Shown here: piece by piece, positions 44,375-48,133 of the stretch
How the letters are laid out: each line of letters starts with the position of its first letter
Numbering within the stretch: the first letter of the stretch is position 1
From: Spirochaetales bacterium
GTDB taxonomy: Bacteria > Spirochaetota > Spirochaetia > SZUA-6 > DRHE01
Length of the DNA stretch: 48,133 nt
Direction: 5' to 3'
Assembly: GCA_030615505.1 (NCBI GenBank)
Contig: JAUWZD010000026.1
Span: 1-48,133 of the forward strand
Position numbers and translations under genes: made by a program
Notes under the pieces: model-generated
Told to the model about the DNA's origin: nothing
Seen by the model: only the letters and a program-made list of their open reading frames with translations
The model's database searches: none

Positions 44375-44396
44375 GGCTTTTGTATTGACAAAAGCC
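44375..44396. repeat. Perfect palindrome between cheY and tRNA-Val
   Basis: GGCTTTTGT-ATTG-ACAAAAGCC, a 9-bp stem with a 4-base loop. It has no T-run behind it. It overlaps the TTGACA box of the tRNA promoter, so it could end che transcription imperfectly or serve as an operator. Confidence 0.6.
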
Positions 44397-44413
44397 TGGT
44401 AATTAAGTATGTA
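44385..44413 (+). promoter_or_regulatory. Possible promoter of tRNA-Val
   Basis: TTGACA (44385-44390), 17 bases, TATGTA (44408-44413), twelve bases before the tRNA. The -10 box is weak. Confidence 0.4.
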
Positions 44414-44424
44414 AAGAACCTAAA

Positions 44425-44499
44425 GGGCGGCTAGCTCAGTCTGGTTAGAGCACTAGCTCGACACGCTAGGAGTCGCTGGTTCGAGTCCAGTGCCGCCCA
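44425..44499 (+). tRNA. tRNA-Val (anticodon GAC), with C33
   Basis: All arms pair: acceptor GGGCGGC/GCCGCCC, D-stem GCTC/GAGC, anticodon stem CTAGC/GCTAG, T-stem GCTGG/CCAGT with TTCGAGT loop, discriminator A at 44499. The seven-base anticodon loop reads TCGACAC, giving anticodon GAC (Val). Position 33 is C, where nearly all tRNAs have U. The 3' end continues CTA rather than CCA, so CCA is not encoded. A tyrosine recombinase gene lies 97 bases downstream, so the 3' half of this gene is the likely attachment site of an integrated element. Confidence 0.9.
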
Positions 44500-44528
44500 C
44501 TAAAACCTTGTAATACAAGGATTTATAA

Positions 44529-44554
44529 GCCCTTGAAAAATTGAGGGCTTTTTT
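44529..44554 (+). terminator. Terminator after tRNA-Val
   Basis: GCCCT (44529-44533) pairs with AGGGC (44544-44548), followed by six T. A smaller hairpin, CCTTG-TAATA-CAAGG (44506-44520), precedes it. Confidence 0.7.
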
Positions 44555-44563
44555 ACTTGATAA

Positions 44564-44585
44564 ACGTACCAAAAACGTACCAAAA
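44564..44585 (+). repeat. Two tandem 11-bp repeats before the integrase gene
   Basis: ACGTACCAAAA occurs twice with no gap (44564-44574, 44575-44585), 11 bases before the recombinase ATG. One helical turn apart, such repeats are typical arm-type binding sites for a tyrosine recombinase. Confidence 0.7.
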
Positions 44586-44596
44586 TATCTTAAAAA

Positions 44597-45754
44597 ATGC
44601 GAGAACGCTATTACCTTAAGAAAATACGCCGGGGAAAGGGGATCATCTATCATTACCGGCTCAATAAAGAATCCGGAATAGTCGATGAAGATGAGACATT
44701 CTATCATACAACCGGACGGAGCTCGAAGCCGAAGGCCCGGGAATATGTCGAGGATCTTATTGCTAAGCGGAAGGCGCAGGACGCCTCAAGAGGACCGGTC
44801 CCTCTCCGCCGATATTCATCCGGCTATTTTCTCTGGGACAACTGCCCTTATATCCGCCGGCAGCATGCGAAAGGAAAACCGTTTTCCGAAGCCCACGCTA
44901 AGACCCGCCGAGGCCACCTGGTCAATTACATCCTGCCTAAATTCGGCGACATCTCCCTGCAGGAGATCAATTCGGTGGCCGTGGAAAATTGGCTTATCGG
45001 ACTCCCCCTTTCCAACGGTACAAAAAATGCCATATTATATACCCTGGGAATTATCCTACGGGAAGCGAAGCGGGAGAAGGTAATTGAATATAATCCTGTC
45101 TCCGATGCGGAGCGTATGGCCGATCGCTACTGGCAACGAGACACATTTACACTCGAAGAGATCCAGAAGTTATTTCCTGCCGATGAGGCGGAACTCCTAA
45201 AAATTTGGCTGAAACCTAAATGGGCGATCATGCACTATCTCATGCTTACTACCGGAATACGCTGCGGGGAGGTAGGTGCCCTGCTCTGGGAGCATATCGC
45301 ATGGGATTTCCATGGAATTGTGATTGCACAGGCGATTAAGGCCAACAATACTATCGGGCCGACAAAAAGCGGAGACAGGCGAGCCGTAATCCTGCCGAAA
45401 CGGACCGAAAACCTGCTACGCTGGTGGTACGAAAATACGCCGTTCAAAGAGCTCGATGATTTGGTTTTTTTTGGCCAGAGCGCCGGACAGCATCTTAATC
45501 CAAAAACGATTAGCAGGAAAATAGGTCCTGCCATGGCTCGGGCGAAGATCCTTCTAGGCAATCGCTGGCTTACCGCCCACAGCCTGCGACATACCTACAA
45601 TACCCGGCTGGAAAAACTAATCCCGGAAACTATCCTCCAATACATGATCGGCCACAAGAGCCGGGCCATGACAGAGCGGTATCTTCACGTTACTCCCGAA
45701 GAACGGCTCCAGGAGCTGCAGGAGACGCGTAAGCAGCTCGAAGTCTGGAATTAA
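44597..45754 (+). CDS. Tyrosine recombinase (phage-type integrase)
   Basis: The protein has 385 residues. An N-terminal arm-binding part (YYLKKIRRGKGIIYHYRL) is followed by a core-binding SAM-like domain (about 85-175) and the catalytic domain: Arg in TTGIRCGEVGAL, HSLRHTYNTR (H-x-x-R), GHKSRAMTERYLHVT with the second His and the nucleophilic Tyr. All catalytic residues are present, so the enzyme should be active in integrating or excising the element at tRNA-Val. No clear Shine-Dalgarno precedes the ATG. GC content is higher than in the cargo genes that follow. Confidence 0.95.
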   Translation: MRERYYLKKIRRGKGIIYHYRLNKESGIVDEDETFYHTTGRSSKPKAREYVEDLIAKRKAQDASRGPVPLRRYSSGYFLWDNCPYIRRQHAKGKPFSEAHAKTRRGHLVNYILPKFGDISLQEINSVAVENWLIGLPLSNGTKNAILYTLGIILREAKREKVIEYNPVSDAERMADRYWQRDTFTLEEIQKLFPADEAELLKIWLKPKWAIMHYLMLTTGIRCGEVGALLWEHIAWDFHGIVIAQAIKANNTIGPTKSGDRRAVILPKRTENLLRWWYENTPFKELDDLVFFGQSAGQHLNPKTISRKIGPAMARAKILLGNRWLTAHSLRHTYNTRLEKLIPETILQYMIGHKSRAMTERYLHVTPEERLQELQETRKQLEVWN

Positions 45755-45803
45755 TCTTTCTCAATTGCAAATAGATTGCAAGTGAAATATCGGATAAATA
45801 AGT

Positions 45804-46361
45804 TTATAAAAAAAGACCAGAAAAAAACTTTTGATTTAATTCAACTCTGCGATCTGCAATCATCCAGAGATCATTTTTAGGCATTTTCATTTGATGGAAT
45901 AACCAGATTACGGTACTCTCATTCTTAGCCATTCTAATAGCGGGTTCAAAATCACTATCCCCACCAACAATTACCGCATCACTTATTCGACCTTTTGAAG
46001 CAAGTTGAACAAGATCAACACTTAAAAGAACATCTACTCGCTTTTGTTCAAACTTATAATTACCATATTGATCTTTTCTTTTGGCCAATTTTCCGAGACG
46101 GATATCATAATATGGAATTTGCTCTAGAGATGTATAAAATTTTTGTCTAGCGGAAAATCTTTGAACTTCCTCTTGTGTTGCCGGGTTACTTTGATAAGGT
46201 AAACAGTTATAATAATATGTTCGAAGTAAATCCGCATTTTGAGAAACAGTTCTAATTATTTTATTCGAGAATGATTCGAAATTGAGTTTACTACGATGGA
46301 AATCTTGTTTTAGTATTTTCTCAAGATATCCACCATCTATGAATATAGCTACTCTCTGCAT
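45804..46361 (-). CDS. NYN-domain (PIN-like) predicted ribonuclease
   Basis: The protein has 185 residues and is a single NYN domain of the LabA/DUF88 group. The acidic site residues are visible: VAIFIDGGYLEK (first Asp), KRVDVLLSVDLVQLA (two Asp), VIVGGDSDFEPAIR (GDSD). NYN proteins are metal-dependent RNases, found in RNA processing and in several defence or toxin systems. Here it lies alone on the minus strand inside the integrated element. Its promoter (46484-46511) gives a leader of about 115 bases with two hairpins; no clear Shine-Dalgarno precedes the ATG. RNase activity is predicted from the fold only. Confidence 0.88.
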   Translation of the reverse strand: MQRVAIFIDGGYLEKILKQDFHRSKLNFESFSNKIIRTVSQNADLLRTYYYNCLPYQSNPATQEEVQRFSARQKFYTSLEQIPYYDIRLGKLAKRKDQYGNYKFEQKRVDVLLSVDLVQLASKGRISDAVIVGGDSDFEPAIRMAKNESTVIWLFHQMKMPKNDLWMIADRRVELNQKFFSGLFL

Positions 46362-46376
46362 ATCTTAAAAGGTAAA

Positions 46377-46511
46377 TCGGCCATCTTTCAAGATGGCCGA
46401 TTTTGCGATTGCATTTATTCCTGACGTCCCCAACTTCCATTTGGAAAGTTTTACAGAACGCCAGGGATTAAATATACACTATAATAATATCATATCGGCA
46501 ACAATTGTCAA
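46377..46511 (-). promoter_or_regulatory. Promoter and hairpin-rich leader of the NYN gene
   Basis: On the minus strand, TTGACA (46506-46511), 16 bases, TATTAT (46484-46489). The leader contains an imperfect hairpin (46432-46450, AACTTTCC/GGAAGTT arms) and a perfect 10-bp palindrome (46377-46400, TCGGCCATCT-TTCA-AGATGGCCGA) 16 bases before the start codon. The second hairpin is followed on this strand by TTTA, not a full T-run. It may control translation or be a target of the NYN nuclease itself. Confidence 0.6.
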
Positions 46512-46573
46512 TAAATTTTTATTTTTTTTCTTTTCTATCAATTTCTCTACGGTATACTATAAAAGACTAAGAA

Positions 46574-46804
46574 TTATGCAAAAATCACTCTTGAATGATA
46601 TTTCTGTATACTCTCTTTTTCAGGAATACAATGTTGTATTAAGAATGTACCTAATTCTCTATGTACCATGGCCTCTAAAGCGATTTTTTCAGATCCATAA
46701 AAATCCAATATTTCATACCCTACAATTACTACATATTCACCGGGATGTTCTTTAACTAGGTTGTCTCGTACAGATACGAAATAATTATATTCTTTATCCA
46801 ACAT
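46574..46804 (-). CDS. Small conserved protein (DUF5678-like)
   Basis: The protein has 76 residues. HPGEYVVIVGYEILDFYGSE, then ALEAMVHRELGTFLIQHC and a final HSRVIFA fit a family of small proteins I know as DUF5678-like (G-K-F-V-V-I-x-G-x-E-V, then LGxFLIQ). These often occur beside retropepsin-like or toxin-antitoxin genes in mobile islands; no such partner is seen here. The ribosome site is weak (GAGGGG about 16 bases away). An AT-rich open frame on the opposite strand is a shadow of this gene. Confidence 0.7.
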   Translation of the reverse strand: MLDKEYNYFVSVRDNLVKEHPGEYVVIVGYEILDFYGSEKIALEAMVHRELGTFLIQHCIPEKESIQKYHSRVIFA

Positions 46805-46885
46805 TCTTAAGACTCTTTACCCCTCTCATTTTTTCTATTAATTATATCGGCAATTGCTTTAAAATACAAGAAAATGAAATATTTT

Positions 46886-47254
46886 TTACGGAGTGCTCCC
46901 GAAAGCTATAGCAAAACAATGAACATCATTACAATCACCCGTTGCATATTCGCTACCATCAATATAGATAGTAGCTGTTAAGAGTGTGGCTGTATTTTCG
47001 TTGTTTTGTGCGGAAAGATAGAGAGATCTCCCGCCATACTCATCGAATTCATATACCCAGGGAAGCGATTGATTGTAATACTCTTCATATCCTTCATGTT
47101 TTTCATAGATGATATTAACACTTGAAGTTGTACCAGTTACCTCGTATTTGATGGCATATCTTGGAGGAGGCTCATAATCGGCATAACTGCCCCTGCAGGA
47201 GGATAGAAGGCAGAGAAATAATAAAGTAAGAATCAATTTAATTATATTTTTCAT
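46886..47254 (-). CDS. MmpS-like lipoprotein
   Basis: The protein has 122 residues from ATG 47254; an in-frame upstream start at 47308 adds 18 residues before a perfect lipoprotein signal and is rejected. Lipobox LLSSC. The mature part reads YAIKYEVTGTTSSVNIIYEK, then SLPWVYEFD, SLYLSAQN and ATIYIDGSEY followed by a Cys pair. This is the beta-sandwich pattern of MmpS-like accessory proteins, which are membrane-anchored and often small-ligand or transport related; the match is by eye. It is downstream of the zinc-ribbon gene with a 34-base gap and probably in the same transcript. Confidence 0.7.
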   Translation of the reverse strand: MKNIIKLILTLLFLCLLSSCRGSYADYEPPPRYAIKYEVTGTTSSVNIIYEKHEGYEEYYNQSLPWVYEFDEYGGRSLYLSAQNNENTATLLTATIYIDGSEYATGDCNDVHCFAIAFGSTP

Positions 47255-47288
47255 TACTATTCTATGCTTCTTGAAGCAGTAGCAATTA

Positions 47289-47558
47289 CTACGGTTCATA
47301 TGAACCACAATTTAAACATTTTTCTCCTAGTTTTTTCTTTTCTCCACATTTTTTACAAATTACCATACCTCCAGCTAACATTTCTGGGGCTAACATTTCT
47401 GGGGCTAACATTTCTGGGGCACTGAATATTTTACTAGTTGTATCTTTTAGTTTATGATCTTTTTTATCTGATAGATTATCTAATTTTGATGAAATTTCTT
47501 CCAATAATTCACCTGCTATTAAATATACACTTTTTGGTACATCATCAATGAAACACAA
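47289..47558 (-). CDS. Zinc-ribbon protein with APEML repeats, 5' end next to a transposase
   Basis: The protein has about 89 residues if read from a TTG at 47558; no ATG or strong ribosome site is present, and the 5' end overlaps the transposase frame by 14 bases, so the native start may have been lost to an insertion. An amphipathic N-terminal part (FIDDVPKSVYLIAGELLEEI) is followed by an exact triple APEML repeat encoded by a 15-bp tandem repeat, then CKKC and CLNC, a zinc ribbon. The architecture resembles small zinc-ribbon proteins with a helical stalk. Function unknown. Confidence 0.65.
   Translation of the reverse strand: MCFIDDVPKSVYLIAGELLEEISSKLDNLSDKKDHKLKDTTSKIFSAPEMLAPEMLAPEMLAGGMVICKKCGEKKKLGEKCLNCGSYEP
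47374..47418. repeat. Three exact 15-bp tandem repeats
   Basis: GCTAACATTTCTGGG occurs three times without gaps. It is 15 bp and in frame, so copy-number change would add or remove five residues of the zinc-ribbon protein. Confidence 0.85.
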
Positions 47559-48132
47559 ATTGCAGGCGCCGATTGCCCAACCAGGGGATGCGCGGGTCGA
47601 TTTTGGCTCGCGACAGTTTGTCGTCCAAGTTCGTTAGAATAGAAGCAGCCGCCGCTTGATGCTCAAATCCATAGATGCTGACTGTAATTATATTCCCACG
47701 CAGCTGGGCTCTCCCTTGAACACCATCGATGAACTCTCGGTGGATCATCTCCGGTGTTTTTGATTTATACCTCGGGCCAAGGTCATAGCGGAAGTTGTCA
47801 AAGGCGTGAAAGGCCAGAAGTCGTAAAGATAGCATTGTTTGAATGGCATTAAGATTCAGAGAAGGCAACTTATACATTCCCAGGAAAATATTATACTTGA
47901 AAAAATCTTCTATTCTCCAGCGTTTGGTATAGGTTGGCATCGCGGTATCTGAAGTCATTTCTTTTTCGGATGTAAGCAAAGCAAAGTACTTACCGTCCTT
48001 TCGCTTTTTGAGAAACATCAATATTGGACCGTCGAAATTGTTCATGGTGGTATAGACAGTAGCAATGTTACCCCACACTGTTTGATCATATTTATCGAGA
48101 GCCACTGCCTCGAACTCTTCCAAACGCTTTTT
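47545..48132 (-). CDS. Transposase, C-terminal part (IS4-like DDE), cut by window edge
   Basis: The frame is open to the right edge, so the N-terminus lies outside. The motif YTKRWRIEDFFKYNIFLG has the Y-x2-R-x3-E pattern and a Lys that mark the last acidic residue of IS4-type DDE transposases, followed by a helical C-terminus (NAIQTMLSLRLLAFHAFDNF). The IS family cannot be fixed without the N-terminus or the ends. The final codons overlap the start of the zinc-ribbon gene, which suggests that an IS inserted at that gene's 5' end. Whether the element is intact is unknown. Confidence 0.8.
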   Translation of the reverse strand, partial: KKRLEEFEAVALDKYDQTVWGNIATVYTTMNNFDGPILMFLKKRKDGKYFALLTSEKEMTSDTAMPTYTKRWRIEDFFKYNIFLGMYKLPSLNLNAIQTMLSLRLLAFHAFDNFRYDLGPRYKSKTPEMIHREFIDGVQGRAQLRGNIITVSIYGFEHQAAAASILTNLDDKLSRAKIDPRIPWLGNRRLQFVFH

Positions 48133-48133
48133 T

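Larger units (their letters stand above)
44492..48133 (+). mobile_element. Left part of a tRNA-integrated element (right end outside window)
   Basis: The tRNA-Val 3' end, tandem repeats, a tyrosine recombinase pointing away from the tRNA, and cargo genes of mixed origin with lower GC on the minus strand form the classic layout of an integrative island. No second copy of the tRNA 3' segment was seen up to the window end, and a transposase fragment lies at the edge. The boundary on the right is therefore unknown. Confidence 0.6.

Noticed and set aside
44453..44707. 84-residue minus-strand frame ending in GGTGLEPATPSVSS
   Set aside because: This is the well-known false translation of a tRNA gene on the opposite strand.
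46393..46755. 120-residue plus-strand AT-rich frame
   Set aside because: It runs across the NYN leader and the complement of the small conserved gene; the composition is dominated by Ile/Phe/Tyr from AT-rich DNA.
44564..47418. CRISPR array from the 11-bp or 15-bp repeats
   Set aside because: Repeats are gapless tandems without spacers, and no cas gene is present.

Overview
The window looks like a chromosomal segment of a spirochaete (Spirochaetota, in the Treponema/Spirochaeta neighbourhood). It carries the spirochaetal chemotaxis operon order cheA - cheW/cheR-like fusion - cheX - cheY, a FlaA flagellar sheath protein gene, a UPF0164 outer-membrane barrel, a spiro-SPASM radical-SAM protein, a PEGA-domain lipoprotein and several treponeme-type secreted proteins. 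All assignments come from reading motifs and from family knowledge; no database search was possible.

Layout. (1) About 1-6.6 kb is accessory: the C-terminal part of a very large secreted protein with a HEGTH zincin motif, a TPR-like lipoprotein, a multi-spanning membrane protein, then a 1.2-kb stretch without genes that is rich in inverted repeats. It ends in a decayed toxin-antitoxin locus whose RelE/ParE toxin frame has two in-frame stops, and a frameshifted remnant of a small gene. (2) 6.7-11 kb: a Nudix hydrolase, a short PHP-type DNA polymerase III alpha-like polymerase and a two-TM protein with its own promoter. (3) 11-23 kb: an envelope-signalling block with a UPF0164 barrel, a giant periplasmic repeat protein overlapping a 1528-residue membrane phosphatase (Asp-box propeller, TM, HAMP, SpoIIE/PP2C), a secreted protein, a zinc-ribbon tail-anchored protein and a PEGA lipoprotein. 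(4) 23-27.5 kb: a TVGYGD potassium channel followed by a cyclic-nucleotide-binding protein, a secreted protein, a DUF192 lipoprotein, and xseB/xseA on the other strand.

(5) 27.6-35.6 kb is a tightly overlapping same-strand run: spiro-SPASM radical SAM protein, glycosyltransferase-like protein, SpsF-like nucleotidyltransferase, a PseG-like/zinc-ribbon/methyltransferase fusion, an ATP-grasp enzyme, an N-acetylmuramoyl-L-alanine amidase and a GerMN protein. flaA follows under its own near-perfect sigma-70 promoter. I think this run is the best candidate for an undescribed pathway: it resembles a nucleotide-sugar or glycan assembly line next to a flagellar sheath gene. (6) 36.8-39.7 kb (minus): two outer-membrane barrel-like proteins and a REC-PilZ protein divergent from cheA. 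(7) 39.8-44.4 kb: the cheA-cheW/R-cheX-cheY operon, with cheA possibly read from a leaderless transcript.

(8) 44.4-48.1 kb is the left end of an integrated element. A tRNA-Val(GAC) gene with an unusual C at position 33 and no encoded CCA is followed by tandem 11-bp repeats and a tyrosine recombinase. Cargo then runs on the minus strand: a NYN-domain nuclease-like protein with a hairpin-rich leader, a small conserved protein, an MmpS-like lipoprotein, a zinc-ribbon protein with three exact 15-bp in-frame repeats, and the C-terminal part of a transposase at the edge. No right attachment site is seen, so the element continues beyond the window.
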